From: Bordetella parapertussis
GTDB lineage: Bacteria; Pseudomonadota; Gammaproteobacteria; Burkholderiales; Thiobacillaceae
NCBI GenBank assembly: GCA_945890495.1
Contig: CAMDCO010000001.1
Location: forward strand, 62,001 to 126,000
DNA: 64,000 nucleotides
Direction of reading: 5' to 3'
Shown piece by piece: positions 42,970 to 53,318 of the stretch (the first letter of the stretch is position 1; the number at the start of each line of letters is the position of its first letter). The notes under the pieces are model-generated. The model was not told the DNA's origin. It did no database searches and saw only the letters and a program-made list of their open reading frames with translations. The position numbers and the translations under genes were made by a program.

Positions 42970-43734
42970 TTAGTTTAACGCCACTCGCACACCATCCCAG
43001 AATCGCTCGCGAGCCAAAATGGCCGCTTCGGCCGCTACACTAGCCTCAGCGAGGCGCTGCGCATCGCCGCCGCACAAGCTTTCCAACAAGCGCAAGCTGA
43101 GCGGGGCATGAAAATCCTCATCCAGATGAATGTGGCGGTTGAGATAAAAATGGAAGATCGGCGCCTGCGTCTCAGAAATATCCATGCGCGCCAGCAGTAT
43201 TCGGAACATGGCAGGAATGATGTGTTCGCGACCGATGGCCAGGGCCGCTGCCACCTCGTGCGCCTTGCCACCATCGATAAAGCCAAAGGTGGTGGCGGTA
43301 AAAACGCGGGAGGGCTCAGGTGCCAAGCCGCTTCGTAGCGCGACATCAAGACCTTGGGTGCAGGCCAACTCAACAAAGTCCTCGATCGGCGCGGTATCGG
43401 CACCGATCTCGCGCATTGCTCCGAGATAGAGATTGAAGTGGCTTGAAAATTCGCGGCCCAACTGCAGCGGCGCCTGGTCCGTTTCTTCTTCCAGCACCAG
43501 CTCATTGATAAAACGCTGCACATCGGCATCCGCACCCGGTCGCCAAGGCCAACGGGCCGGTGCCACCGCGTGCTGCAAATATTTGATCAAAGACATGAAA
43601 TCCCACACCGACCAGACATGGTGCTGCATGAACACACGCAAGGTTGCCAAATCACGGACATGGCCATAGACCTCGTGTTGCTCAAGGCGCGTGCGCCAGT
43701 CGCTGATGCGTTGCGGATCCATCACGGCCATCAA
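42970..43734 (-). CDS. DUF3050-like protein (possible heme-oxygenase-like fold)
   Basis: [57 protein letters not shown]; start overlaps hscA stop. Confidence 0.7.
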   Translation of the reverse strand: MMAVMDPQRISDWRTRLEQHEVYGHVRDLATLRVFMQHHVWSVWDFMSLIKYLQHAVAPARWPWRPGADADVQRFINELVLEEETDQAPLQLGREFSSHFNLYLGAMREIGADTAPIEDFVELACTQGLDVALRSGLAPEPSRVFTATTFGFIDGGKAHEVAAALAIGREHIIPAMFRILLARMDISETQAPIFHFYLNRHIHLDEDFHAPLSLRLLESLCGGDAQRLAEASVAAEAAILARERFWDGVRVALN

Positions 43735-45593
43735 AACTCTTCCAGTTTGTGTCCGGTCAGCGCCCGCCGGACGCTGGCGTCCATGCGCCGAGCGGCGAAT
43801 TCGCCCGTGCCACGATTGAGGGCATCGTAGGCGCGTTTGATCGCTGCGCCCTCATTGCCTTGCAAGGCGGCCTCCAAACCACTGGCCAGACCGGCCACCC
43901 AGGCCTGTTCAGACGGATTGAGCAGGGCAGCATCTTCGGCCAGCGCGGTGCGCGTGGCATCGGCCAGCCGGCCCGCATCGACCTTGATCTCGGCCAGTTG
44001 CCGCGCCGCAATATCGTCTTTGGCGTGGGCATTGGAGTCTTGCAACATGCGCGTGATCTCGCCATCCGCGAGGCCGTAGGAGGGCTTCACTTCGATGTGT
44101 GCCGTCACCCCGCTGCGGGTTTCATGCGCCATCACCGACAACAGGCCATCGGCATCCACCTGGAAAGTAACGCGAATGCGCGCCGCGCCCGCCACCATGG
44201 GCGGAATGCCGCGCAGGTCAAAGTGGGCCAGGCTGCGACAGTCGGCCACCAGTTCGCGCTCGCCCTGCACCACATGGAGGCTCATCGCCGTCTGACCGTC
44301 CTTGTAGGTGGTGAACTCCTGGGCACGCGCCGTGGGCAGCGTGGCATTGCGCGGAACGATCTTTTCGACCAAGCCCCCCATGGTCTCCAAGCCCAGCGAC
44401 AACGGCACGACATCAAGCAACAACCAGTCGTCACCCAGACGGTTGCCGGCCAACACATTGGCCTGAATGGCCGCGCCCAGCGCCACCACCTTGTCCGGAT
44501 CGAGGTTGGTCAGCGGGGTCTGGCCGAAAAATTCGCCCACGGCCGCCTGGATGCGCGGCATCCGCGTCGAGCCGCCGACCATGACTACACCCTGGATGTC
44601 GGTCGGTTTCAAGCCGGCGTCGCGCAGGGCCTTGCGCGTCGGCGTCAGGGTCTTGCCGACCAGGCTTTCAGTCAGTTGATTGAAGTGCGCCTCCGTCAGG
44701 GTCAGGTCGATGAACTGGCCCGTGGTCAACAGGGCAGTCACCTGCGCCTCGGGATGATCGGTCAGTCGTTCCTTGGCCTCGCGGGCGCGGGCGATGAGCA
44801 GCGATTTGTCGTGATCGTTGATCACCGACAGGCCCGCCTGCTCCAGCATCCAACAATAGATGCGGCGGTCGAAATCGTCGCCGCCCAGGGCCGAGTCGCC
44901 GTTCGTGGCCAGCACCTCGAACACGCCACGCGAGAGGCGCAAAATGGAGATATCGAAGGTGCCACCGCCCAAGTCATATACGGCGTACACGCCTTCCGAA
45001 CCGTTATCCAGACCATAGGCAATGGCGGCGGCGGTGGGCTCGTTCAAGAGGCGCAATACATTGAGTCCGGCCAGTCGCGCCGCATCTTTGGTGGCCTGAC
45101 GCTGGGCATCGTCAAAATAGGCCGGCACGGTAATCACCGCGCCCACCAGATCGCCACCCAAGGCGGCCTCGGCGCGGGCGCGCAACACCTTGAGGATCTC
45201 GGCCGAGATCTCCACCGGCGACTTGGTGCCCGCCACGGTACGCACCTGCACCATGCCCGGAGCATCGACAAAGTGGTAGGGCAACAAAGCCAGATCCGGC
45301 AGGTCTTTCAGACCTCGGCCCATGAATCGTTTGGCCGAAATGACCGTGTTGTGCGGGTCTTCGCTGGTCTTGGCAAGCGCCGTTTGGCCGACCTCGGTGT
45401 GGCCTTCGGCATCAAGATAGCGCACCACGGAGGGCAAAATGGCGTGGCCGTGGGCATCGTTAAGCACCACAGACAGGCCATTGCGCACGGTCGCCACCAG
45501 TGAATTGGTGGTGCCAAGGTCAATGCCCACCGCCAGCCGATGTTCGTGCGGCGCGGTGGACAAACCGGGTTCGGATATTTGTAGCAGGGCCAT
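43731..45593 (-). CDS. hscA: Fe-S assembly chaperone HscA
   Basis: [31 protein letters not shown] in isc operon. Confidence 0.95.
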   Translation of the reverse strand: MALLQISEPGLSTAPHEHRLAVGIDLGTTNSLVATVRNGLSVVLNDAHGHAILPSVVRYLDAEGHTEVGQTALAKTSEDPHNTVISAKRFMGRGLKDLPDLALLPYHFVDAPGMVQVRTVAGTKSPVEISAEILKVLRARAEAALGGDLVGAVITVPAYFDDAQRQATKDAARLAGLNVLRLLNEPTAAAIAYGLDNGSEGVYAVYDLGGGTFDISILRLSRGVFEVLATNGDSALGGDDFDRRIYCWMLEQAGLSVINDHDKSLLIARAREAKERLTDHPEAQVTALLTTGQFIDLTLTEAHFNQLTESLVGKTLTPTRKALRDAGLKPTDIQGVVMVGGSTRMPRIQAAVGEFFGQTPLTNLDPDKVVALGAAIQANVLAGNRLGDDWLLLDVVPLSLGLETMGGLVEKIVPRNATLPTARAQEFTTYKDGQTAMSLHVVQGERELVADCRSLAHFDLRGIPPMVAGAARIRVTFQVDADGLLSVMAHETRSGVTAHIEVKPSYGLADGEITRMLQDSNAHAKDDIAARQLAEIKVDAGRLADATRTALAEDAALLNPSEQAWVAGLASGLEAALQGNEGAAIKRAYDALNRGTGEFAARRMDASVRRALTGHKLEEF

Positions 45594-45602
45594 ATTAGCG
45601 TC

Positions 45603-45628
45603 GTAGGGGCAACCCTTAGGGTCGCCAC
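45603..45628. repeat. Diverged copy of interspersed repeat between hscB and hscA
   Basis: gtaggggcaacccttagggtcgccac. Confidence 0.55.
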
Positions 45629-45636
45629 AAAAAAGG

Positions 45637-46152
45637 TTATACGGTATCGAATGCGGCGTGAATTTCTTCGCCCAGCTTTTCGATAAAGCGTAATTCTCGC
45701 AGGGTTTCGGTGGCGCTGACTAGATCAGCGTCCCGATCGATCAGCGTGGCCAGCCGTTGTTCATAGGCATGAGCCGCCTCGGCGAGGCTATTTTCCAGCA
45801 CCTCCAGCGCGCCCACATCCGTCGCCGTCGCCAGTTGTTCACGCCAATCGATCTGCTGCATCAGAAAGGCCGGCGACATCCGCGTATTGGCCGGGTCAAA
45901 CGGCTCAATGCCCGCTTGGCGCAGTAGGTAGACGCCCCGCGCCACCGGCCGCTTCAGGGTCTGGTAGGCCTCATTGACCTCAGTAGCGCGTTCTACGGCC
46001 TGACGCTGGGTGGCGGCATCGGCATGGGCAAACTTGTCCGGATGCACCTCGGACTGCACGGCGCGAAAGGCCGCGTCCAGCGCCGCGCGGTCAATCGCAA
46101 AACGCGGGGTCAGGCCAAAAAGCGCAAAGGCGTCAGACATTGAAGGACTCAC
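45637..46152 (-). CDS. hscB: Fe-S assembly co-chaperone HscB
   Basis: J domain [42 protein letters not shown]. Confidence 0.95.
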   Translation of the reverse strand: MSPSMSDAFALFGLTPRFAIDRAALDAAFRAVQSEVHPDKFAHADAATQRQAVERATEVNEAYQTLKRPVARGVYLLRQAGIEPFDPANTRMSPAFLMQQIDWREQLATATDVGALEVLENSLAEAAHAYEQRLATLIDRDADLVSATETLRELRFIEKLGEEIHAAFDTV

Positions 46153-46534
46153 CGCAACCGCAGGAGTTCTTCACATTGGGGTTATTGAACTGGAAGCCCT
46201 CGTTGAGGCCCTCGCGTGCGTAATCCAGCTCGGTGCCGTCCAGAAAGGCCAGGCTCTTCGGGTCGATATACAGGGTCACACCCAGACTTTCGAACTTGAT
46301 GTCATTGGCATCCTCGACATCGGCAAACTCCAGCTTGTACGCCATCCCGGAACAACCGGAGGTGCGCACGCCGAGACGAATGCCAAGCCCTTTGCCGCGC
46401 TTGGCGATGAAGTTCTTGATGTGATTGGCAGCGCGTTCGGTCAGGGTCACAGAGGCGCCGGCCATGGCCGCATCGCTCAAACTGCGTTCAGGGATGACCG
46501 TGCCTTCCGGCACGGCACAGGTTGCCGCGCCCAT
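46133..46534 (-). CDS. iscA: Fe-S assembly A-type protein
   Basis: [30 protein letters not shown]; likely start MGAAT right after iscU stop. Confidence 0.92.
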   Translation of the reverse strand: MGAATCAVPEGTVIPERSLSDAAMAGASVTLTERAANHIKNFIAKRGKGLGIRLGVRTSGCSGMAYKLEFADVEDANDIKFESLGVTLYIDPKSLAFLDGTELDYAREGLNEGFQFNNPNVKNSCGCGESFNV

Positions 46535-46535
46535 T

Positions 46536-46961
46536 TCAGTGCCCCTTATTGGCGTTGCAGGCAGAATATTCACCCGCCGCGCCGCCATGCTTCTGCTTGT
46601 AATCCGCGACCGCCGCCTTGATGGCGTCCTCGGCCAGGATGGAACAGTGAATCTTCACCGGCGGCAGGGACAACTCCTCGGCGATCTGGGTGTTCTTCAT
46701 CGCCATCGCCTCGTCCAGGGTCTTGCCCTTGACCCATTCGGTGACCAGCGAGCTTGACGCGATCGCCGAGCCGCAGCCGTAGGTCTTGAACTTGGCGTCC
46801 TCGATGATGCCCTGATCGTTGACGCGAATCTGCAACTTCATCACATCGCCGCAGGCCGGCGCACCGACCATACCGGTACCGATGCCGGACTCGGCCTTGT
46901 CAAAGGCCCCGACATTGCGGGGATTTTCGTAATGGTCGATGACCTGTTCGCTGTATGCCAT
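46536..46961 (-). CDS. iscU: Fe-S cluster scaffold protein
   Basis: [46 protein letters not shown]. Confidence 0.97.
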   Translation of the reverse strand: MAYSEQVIDHYENPRNVGAFDKAESGIGTGMVGAPACGDVMKLQIRVNDQGIIEDAKFKTYGCGSAIASSSLVTEWVKGKTLDEAMAMKNTQIAEELSLPPVKIHCSILAEDAIKAAVADYKQKHGGAAGEYSACNANKGH

Positions 46962-46976
46962 GTTATTTCTCCAATC

Positions 46977-48203
46977 TCAGTGTGCAGCCCATTGCACGGT
47001 TTTTAGGTCAATTCCATCCTTGAACATCTCCCACAGCGGCGACATGTCGCGCAGTTTTCCGATCTTGTCGTGCAGGAGCTTGACGGCGTAATCCACCTCT
47101 GCCTCGGTCGTGAATCGACCAAGGGTAAAACGAATGGAACTGTGCGCCAGCTCGTCGTCGCGGCCCAACGCCTTGAGCACATAAGACGGCTCCAGCGAGG
47201 CTGAGGTACACGCCGAGCCGCTGGATACCGCCAAATCCTTGATCGCCATGATCAGCGATTCACCTTCAACAAAGTTGAAGCTGACATTGAGGTTACCCGC
47301 AACGCGCTGCTCCATGTCGCCGTTCAGGTGAACCTCTTCCATGTCCATAAAGCCCCGCAGCATGCGGTCGCGCAGGGCGCGCAGGCGCTCGTTCTCGGCA
47401 CCCATCTCCAGCTTGGCGAGGCGGAAGGCTTCGCCCATGCCGACGATCTGATGCGTGGCCAAGGTGCCTGAACGCATGCCACGCTCGTGACCACCGCCAT
47501 GCATCTGGGCTTCCAGCCGCACCCGCGGTTTGCGTCGCACATACAGCGCGCCGATACCTTTCGGGCCATAGGTCTTGTGCGCCGAGAACGACATCAGATC
47601 GACCTTCAGCTTGGCGAGATCGATTTCCACTTTGCCAGTGGCCTGTGCCGCATCCACATGGAACAGAATGCCCTTTGAACGGCACAGTTCGCCGATCGCC
47701 GGGATGTCCTGGATGACCCCAATCTCGTTGTTCACATACATCACGGACACCAGAATGGTGTCTGGTCGGATGGCCGCCTTGAGTGCTTCCAGATCCAACA
47801 GGCCATTCGGCTGCACGCCGAGATAGGTCACTTCGTAACCCTCCCGCTCCAGTTCGCGACAGGTATCCAGCACGGCCTTATGCTCCGTTTTCACCGTAAT
47901 CAGGTGCTTGCCCTTGCCGTGATAGAAGTGCGCCACGCCCTTGATGGCGAGGTTATTCGACTCGGTTGCACCCGAAGTCCAAACAATCTCCTTCGGGTCC
48001 GCATTGACCAACGCCGCAACCTGCGCCCTCGCCTCTTCCACCGCCTCATCCGCCGCCCAGCCAAAGGCGTGCGAACGCGAGGCCGGGTTGCCAAACATCT
48101 CAGTCAAATACGGAATCATCTTCGCGGCGACGCGCGGGTCTACCGGCGTGGTCGCGGAATAATCAAAATAAATCGGGAGTTTCACGGGATTCCATTTCTT
48201 CAA
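46977..48203 (-). CDS. iscS: Cysteine desulfurase
   Basis: [65 protein letters not shown]. Confidence 0.97.
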   Translation of the reverse strand: MKKWNPVKLPIYFDYSATTPVDPRVAAKMIPYLTEMFGNPASRSHAFGWAADEAVEEARAQVAALVNADPKEIVWTSGATESNNLAIKGVAHFYHGKGKHLITVKTEHKAVLDTCRELEREGYEVTYLGVQPNGLLDLEALKAAIRPDTILVSVMYVNNEIGVIQDIPAIGELCRSKGILFHVDAAQATGKVEIDLAKLKVDLMSFSAHKTYGPKGIGALYVRRKPRVRLEAQMHGGGHERGMRSGTLATHQIVGMGEAFRLAKLEMGAENERLRALRDRMLRGFMDMEEVHLNGDMEQRVAGNLNVSFNFVEGESLIMAIKDLAVSSGSACTSASLEPSYVLKALGRDDELAHSSIRFTLGRFTTEAEVDYAVKLLHDKIGKLRDMSPLWEMFKDGIDLKTVQWAAH

Positions 48204-48219
48204 AACATCTTAGACCGGT

Positions 48220-48690
48220 CTAGGCCACCTGCAACTGCGCCCGTCCCACACTGCGTATGGAATCGGCCGGCTTATTCATCTTGGCCTGATGGGTCACAAC
48301 CAGCTGGTCCAACGAGACCGACTCAAGATAGGCGTAAATATGCTTGTTCAGACCTGTCCACAAGTCATGGGTAATACATTCATGGTCGTCATGGCAGTTA
48401 CCCAGCCCACCACACTGCGTCGCGTCCACTTCCTCATCCACGGCACGAATGATATCCGCCACCGAGATGGCTGATAGCGGCTTGGCCAAACAATAACCGC
48501 CGCCCGGCCCGCGCACACTCTCGACAATCTCGTGCCGGCGCAAACGACCGAACAACTGTTCCAGATAAGACAACGAAATACCCTGACGATCACTGATCCC
48601 AGCCAGCGTCACCGGGCCACGCAAATGGCGCAGACCGAGATCCACCATCGCCGTCACCGCAAATCTTCCCTTGGTTGTCAATCGCATCAC
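48220..48690 (-). CDS. iscR: Rrf2 family regulator IscR
   Basis: MRLTTKGRFAVTAMVDLGL; CGGLGNCHDDHEC cluster-ligand Cys spacing CX5CX5C. Confidence 0.95.
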   Translation of the reverse strand: MMRLTTKGRFAVTAMVDLGLRHLRGPVTLAGISDRQGISLSYLEQLFGRLRRHEIVESVRGPGGGYCLAKPLSAISVADIIRAVDEEVDATQCGGLGNCHDDHECITHDLWTGLNKHIYAYLESVSLDQLVVTHQAKMNKPADSIRSVGRAQLQVA

Positions 48691-48728
48691 GACACTCCTT
48701 GTGTCTGGAACTGTAGCGTCACTCTACA

Positions 48729-48753
48729 ATACCCGATTATTTTTATCAACTAT
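48729..48753 (-). promoter_or_regulatory. IscR type 1-like binding site upstream of iscR
   Basis: Reverse strand ATAGTTGATAAAAATAATCGGGTAT; 22/25 positions fit ATASYYGACTRWWWYAGTCRRSTAT. Confidence 0.75.
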
Positions 48754-48865
48754 TATTCTCGCTCGCTTTTATAGCGATCCTTGGGGCCTCTTAAAACCCG
48801 CCGCCCCAAGTCTTTTTCCTCTTGCGGGGAGATCCCTCCGCAAAAAGGTGCCGCCGAAGGAGACG

Positions 48866-49111
48866 GTAGGGGCACCCCCCCCCCGTGGTTGCCCTGCAAC
48901 CGTGGTTGTCCAATCCACGCCAGGGCAGGCACGGTGGCCTGCCCCTACGATCAGGCCATGGGCCAACGGCGCCCCCCCCCTACGATCAGGCCATGGGCCA
49001 ACGGCGCCCCCCCTAACGCCGTAGGGGCAACCCCCTGTGGTTGCCCTGCAACCCCCTGTGGTTGCCCTGCAACTCCCCGTGGTTGCCCTACAACTCCCTG
49101 TGGTTGCCCTA
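48866..49111. repeat. Tandem repeat cluster in iscR-cysE intergenic region
   Basis: Two 35-bp units starting 48946 and 48981; four 21-bp units gcaacYccctgtggttgccct at 49027, 49048, 49069, 49090. Confidence 0.85.
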
Positions 49112-49142
49112 CAAAAGCGCGGCAAGAGTTTTTGAGAAGCGA

Positions 49143-49946
49143 TCAGTCTACGATACGGTTAAGGTGCTCTGGGTCAAAGCGGTCCGCCACGCCCTTCTGC
49201 TCCTCCGCCGATCCACCCAAGCGCTTCAGTTCGGCCACAATCCAGTCGATCCGTGCATCGGCGTTCACGCTGTGATTGATCAAACCATGCACCGCCTTGA
49301 CCATGGGATCGTTCATGTCGGCACTCACCCCATAAGCCGAGAAGCCCCTATCGGTTACCGTCTCTGGGGCATTCGGAGCCGCTTTGGCCTCATCGAGAAT
49401 CCGCGCCGGAATCCCCACGGCCGTTGCTCCGGCCGGAACATCCTTCACGACCACGGCGTTGGAGCCCACCTTGGCACCTTCGCCCAAGGTGATCGGCCCG
49501 AGCACCTTGGCGCCCGCACCAATGATGACACCGCGTGCCAAGGTCGGATGGCGTTTGCCCTTCTGCCACGAAGTGCCGCCCAGCGTCACACCATGATAAA
49601 GCGTACAGTCGTCACCGATCTCCGCCGTCTCGCCGATCACCACGCCCATGCCGTGGTCGATGAACACCCGCCGCCCGATCGTCGCCCCGGGATGAATCTC
49701 AACACCGGTCAACCAGCGTGTCAGATAGGCCAACATCCGCGCCAGCCACTTCAAGCCCCACCCCCACAGCGCATGCGCTACGCGATGCGCCATAATCGCA
49801 TGCAGGCCGGGGTAGGTGGTCAACACCTCAAAGATGGTGCGGGCCGCCGGGTCGCGGTCAAAAACGACACCGACATCCTCGCGCAGACGCTGGAACATGA
49901 TGAGATTCGATCGATTCAGGATGGCAAAGTATGCAATACCTGACAA
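49143..49946 (-). CDS. cysE: Serine O-acetyltransferase
   Basis: Hexapeptide repeats; [47 protein letters not shown]. Confidence 0.95.
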   Translation of the reverse strand: MSGIAYFAILNRSNLIMFQRLREDVGVVFDRDPAARTIFEVLTTYPGLHAIMAHRVAHALWGWGLKWLARMLAYLTRWLTGVEIHPGATIGRRVFIDHGMGVVIGETAEIGDDCTLYHGVTLGGTSWQKGKRHPTLARGVIIGAGAKVLGPITLGEGAKVGSNAVVVKDVPAGATAVGIPARILDEAKAAPNAPETVTDRGFSAYGVSADMNDPMVKAVHGLINHSVNADARIDWIVAELKRLGGSAEEQKGVADRFDPEHLNRIVD

Positions 49947-49952
49947 AGACAG

Positions 49953-50693
49953 TCAATCTTTACGCAGGCGAGCGAAGACTCCTCGCCAGATAGCGATCTC
50001 ATCCTTCTCCATGCCGGTGCGCGCAAAGAAGCGGCGCAGGCGCGGGATCAGGCGCTTGGGGTTATCCGGGTTATAGAAACCGCGTTCGGTCAGCAAGACC
50101 GTGAGCGCGGTCAGCACGCCCTCAATCTCGGCATGGGTTGCTGATTCGAAGACGGGCAGATCCATCGGGCCGTCTTCTAGGCTCGTACGCAATTCATAGG
50201 CCAGCACTTGCACCGCCGCGCCGAGATTGAGTGAGGCATAGTCCGGGTTGGCCGGGATATTCAGCAACCAGCGACAAAGGGCGAGTTGCTCGTTCGACAG
50301 GCCAAAGGTCTCCGAACCGAAGACCACGGCCACGGGTCCCTGCGCCGTCCTGGCCAGCAACTCGGGCGCGGCTTGGCGTGGGGTATACGCCGGGTGTGGC
50401 AGATCACGGCGGCGCGAGGTGCAGGCCACCGATAACACCGTGTCAGCCAGCGCCTCCGCCAGCGTTGAGACAATCCGCGCCCGTTCCAGCACATCAACCG
50501 CCCCCGAGGCCCGCGCCTTCGCCTCGCCATCCACCGCACAATGCGGGTTGACCAGGACCAAGTCCGACAGGCCCATGGTCTTCATCGCCCGCGCCACCGC
50601 CCCCAGATTGCCGGGATGGCGCGTCTCAATCAGTACAATGCGTACCCGTGCGAGGCGATCTAGCCCTCCAGTTTCAAGCTCAGTGTTCGTCAT
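49953..50693 (-). CDS. trmJ: tRNA (cytidine/uridine-2'-O-)-methyltransferase TrmJ
   Basis: IVLIETRHPGNLGAVARAMKTMGLSDLVLVNP, VVFGSETFGLSNEQL. Confidence 0.93.
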   Translation of the reverse strand: MTNTELETGGLDRLARVRIVLIETRHPGNLGAVARAMKTMGLSDLVLVNPHCAVDGEAKARASGAVDVLERARIVSTLAEALADTVLSVACTSRRRDLPHPAYTPRQAAPELLARTAQGPVAVVFGSETFGLSNEQLALCRWLLNIPANPDYASLNLGAAVQVLAYELRTSLEDGPMDLPVFESATHAEIEGVLTALTVLLTERGFYNPDNPKRLIPRLRRFFARTGMEKDEIAIWRGVFARLRKD

Positions 50694-50737
50694 ACGCGGT
50701 AGAATAGCGGTAATTTCCCATCTGCTCTTTATTCGAC

Positions 50738-51547
50738 ATGCATCCGATGCTCAACACGGCGGTCAAGGCCGCCCGACGCGCCAGCGCCATTATCACTCGC
50801 GGTTCACTCGACCTCGATCGCTTGATCGTGCGCAACAAACGCGACAACGACTATGTCAGCGAGATCGACCAGAAGGCCGAAGAGGCCATCATCGACACCT
50901 TGCTCACGGCCTACCCGCGCCACAGCATTCTGGCCGAAGAGTCTGGTGTAACCGAGAACGCCGGCGAGGCATCGGAATACCAATGGATCATCGATCCGCT
51001 CGACGGCACCACCAATTTCCTGCATGGCTTCCCCCAATATGCCATCTCCATCGCCCTGCGTCACCAAGGGGTACTGCAGCACGCCGTCGTCTATGACCCG
51101 GTACGCAACGAATTATTTACCGCCTCACGCGGCGCTGGAGCCTTCCTCAACGAGCGGCGCATCCGCGTCGCCAGCCGCGACAAGCTGCTCGGTGCCCTGA
51201 TCGGTACCGGCTTCCCTTATCACGACTTCCAGCATCTGGATGCCTATACCGCCATCTTCCGCGACCTGGTGCAAAAGACCTCTGGTCTGCGCCGCCCTGG
51301 CTCCGCCGCGTTGGACCTCGCCTGGCTCGCCTGTGGCCGCACCGATGGCTTCTTCGAGATCGGTCTTAATCCTTGGGATATCGCCGGCGGTTGCCTGCTG
51401 GTACTAGAAGCCGGCGGACTGATCAGCGACTTCGGTGGCAAGGAAGGCTATCTCGACTCCGGCCATATCGTGGCCGGCAGCCCGAAGGTCTTTGCCCAGC
51501 TCCTGCAGGTCATCAGCGCGCATGTCACCCCGGAACTGAGGGGCTGA
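50738..51547 (+). CDS. suhB: Inositol monophosphatase family protein
   Basis: EESG, WIIDPLDGTTNFLHGFPQYAISIAL. Confidence 0.95.
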   Translation: MHPMLNTAVKAARRASAIITRGSLDLDRLIVRNKRDNDYVSEIDQKAEEAIIDTLLTAYPRHSILAEESGVTENAGEASEYQWIIDPLDGTTNFLHGFPQYAISIALRHQGVLQHAVVYDPVRNELFTASRGAGAFLNERRIRVASRDKLLGALIGTGFPYHDFQHLDAYTAIFRDLVQKTSGLRRPGSAALDLAWLACGRTDGFFEIGLNPWDIAGGCLLVLEAGGLISDFGGKEGYLDSGHIVAGSPKVFAQLLQVISAHVTPELRG

Positions 51548-51574
51548 ACCAGAACAACCGTCCCGCGCCTGAAG

Positions 51575-53185
51575 TCAGGCCGCGTGGATGATCGGGATGC
51601 TTTTCCGCCGACGCCCGGCCGCCGCGCAATGCGCCACCACCTCAGGCCGATCAAGCTCGATCTTGAGAAGATCCATGGTCACGCGGCCGATGTAATCGCT
51701 GTCCTTGCCCTGCGACTCGACGGCCTGCAGATAGGCGCGGCCGATGACGCTGCCTAGCGGCTCCGGGTTGTACAACAGCTTCTTGACAATGAACGGGTTG
51801 AAGGTCAGTGGATCGTAATCGGCCGGCAGATAACCCTCAGCAATCAAGCGTTTTTCGATTGGCGTCCCCGGCTGTACGCCAATAAAGAAGATGAATGGCA
51901 GCACCTGATCGCGGCCAAATAAATCGTACAGATCCTCGATCCGGGCAATGGTGTGCTTCAGCGTCTCGATCGTCTCGCCCGGTGCGTTGAACGGGATATA
52001 CAGCTTGACCTTCTGTTTGACAAAGCCCACCGTCTTGAACAGGCGGAAGGCGTCCATCTGCTGTTCCAGCTTATAGCCCAAGGTCAGGCTGTCGATGACC
52101 TCCTGCGTACCGGTAAACGACAGGTCAATGCTGGAGATGCCCGAATCGATCATCTTTTTGGCCATCTCCGGGGTCAAATGGTTGAGACGCAAATAGCCTG
52201 ACCAGGAAATCTTCAGTTCTCGGCGCAGGATCTCGTCGAGGATTTCCTCGACATGATGCATGCTCTGCTTCGTCGAACAAAACTGCGCGTCCGTAAACCA
52301 GAAGTTTTGCACCCCATAACGGCGATGCAACAACTCCAGCTCATCGACGATCTCAATCGAATCTCGGTAACGCTGATGCGCGCCCTCGATCTTGTTGTAC
52401 AGGCAAAAATTACATTGCAGCGGACAGCCGCGCTTGGTGTTGACACCAAAGCTAGCCTCAGCCGAACGAATGTCCGGGTTCGGCGACATATCGAGATACT
52501 CACCAAACTGCGGGAAGATCGTCTCGATGTAAGGAAAGTCCACCGCCGTGCGATCGATCAGCGGAAACTCGGTCTCGCGCACATGGTGCGTCACCGTGCC
52601 ATCAGCCGCCTTGCGGTAATACTCGCCCAGCGGCTCGGCATCGCCATCGACGATGGACAGCATCGCGTCCTCGCCCTCACCCACCACCACCAAGGTATCG
52701 GGCGGACATTGCTGCGCGACCTGACGGCCAAAAATGGATACCGCCGTGCCACCCACCACCACCTGAGATTCAGGCCGAACCTGCCGCACCAAGCGAAAAT
52801 AGGCCAGATTGGCCAGACGATCCGCCTGATAGCGCCAAAGAATACCCACCGCCTGAAAAGCCGCCTTGAGGCGCTTCCACAGCGTACGGCCATAATCAAA
52901 ATTCATCACCACCGACAGCGCATCGTCCTCTGGATGCGGCCCGAACGACTGCATGTTGCGCCAAGAAAATGCGACCATGTCAGGTTGCATACGACGGATA
53001 TGCTCAGCCAACACGGCGCGACGCTGCTGGCGCGGGATCAGCGCCAGATCGAGCAGATGCTGATTAACCTCGGGCCGATGCTTGTGGATCCAGTCTGCGA
53101 CATAGACCACCCCACCCGGCCAAATCTTCCAGCAAGGCAGGCGGACATATAGGACAGAACGGGCAGGTGTCGGCATCAAATCCAT
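51575..53185 (-). CDS. Radical SAM protein with B12-binding-like N-terminal region
   Basis: NTKRGCPLQCNFCLYNK (CX3CX2C); VVVGGTAVSIFG..VVVGEGEDAM upstream. Confidence 0.85.
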   Translation of the reverse strand: MDLMPTPARSVLYVRLPCWKIWPGGVVYVADWIHKHRPEVNQHLLDLALIPRQQRRAVLAEHIRRMQPDMVAFSWRNMQSFGPHPEDDALSVVMNFDYGRTLWKRLKAAFQAVGILWRYQADRLANLAYFRLVRQVRPESQVVVGGTAVSIFGRQVAQQCPPDTLVVVGEGEDAMLSIVDGDAEPLGEYYRKAADGTVTHHVRETEFPLIDRTAVDFPYIETIFPQFGEYLDMSPNPDIRSAEASFGVNTKRGCPLQCNFCLYNKIEGAHQRYRDSIEIVDELELLHRRYGVQNFWFTDAQFCSTKQSMHHVEEILDEILRRELKISWSGYLRLNHLTPEMAKKMIDSGISSIDLSFTGTQEVIDSLTLGYKLEQQMDAFRLFKTVGFVKQKVKLYIPFNAPGETIETLKHTIARIEDLYDLFGRDQVLPFIFFIGVQPGTPIEKRLIAEGYLPADYDPLTFNPFIVKKLLYNPEPLGSVIGRAYLQAVESQGKDSDYIGRVTMDLLKIELDRPEVVAHCAAAGRRRKSIPIIHAA

Positions 53186-53318
53186 CGATATAAATATCTT
53201 CGTACCTTATATATTAGCAAACTATTATTAACAATGGGTGACATAACGGAAAAACCAACGGCCAACATGTAAAAACCTCGCAAAAATGGCCACACACGGT
53301 GGCGCTACAATACGCGCC

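Noticed and set aside
43749-45503. 584-aa ORF antisense to hscA
   Set aside because: Overlaps a clear HscA gene; long antisense ORFs are expected in GC-rich codon-biased DNA and the translation is His/Gln/Arg-rich with no recognisable domain.
48946-49111. Possible CRISPR array
   Set aside because: The repeat units are directly contiguous with no unique spacers and no cas genes are nearby.
48769-49125. 118-aa ORF with repeated CRATTGG and the overlapping ORF with CNPLWLP repeats
   Set aside because: Products of the 21-bp intergenic tandem repeat; no coding signature.
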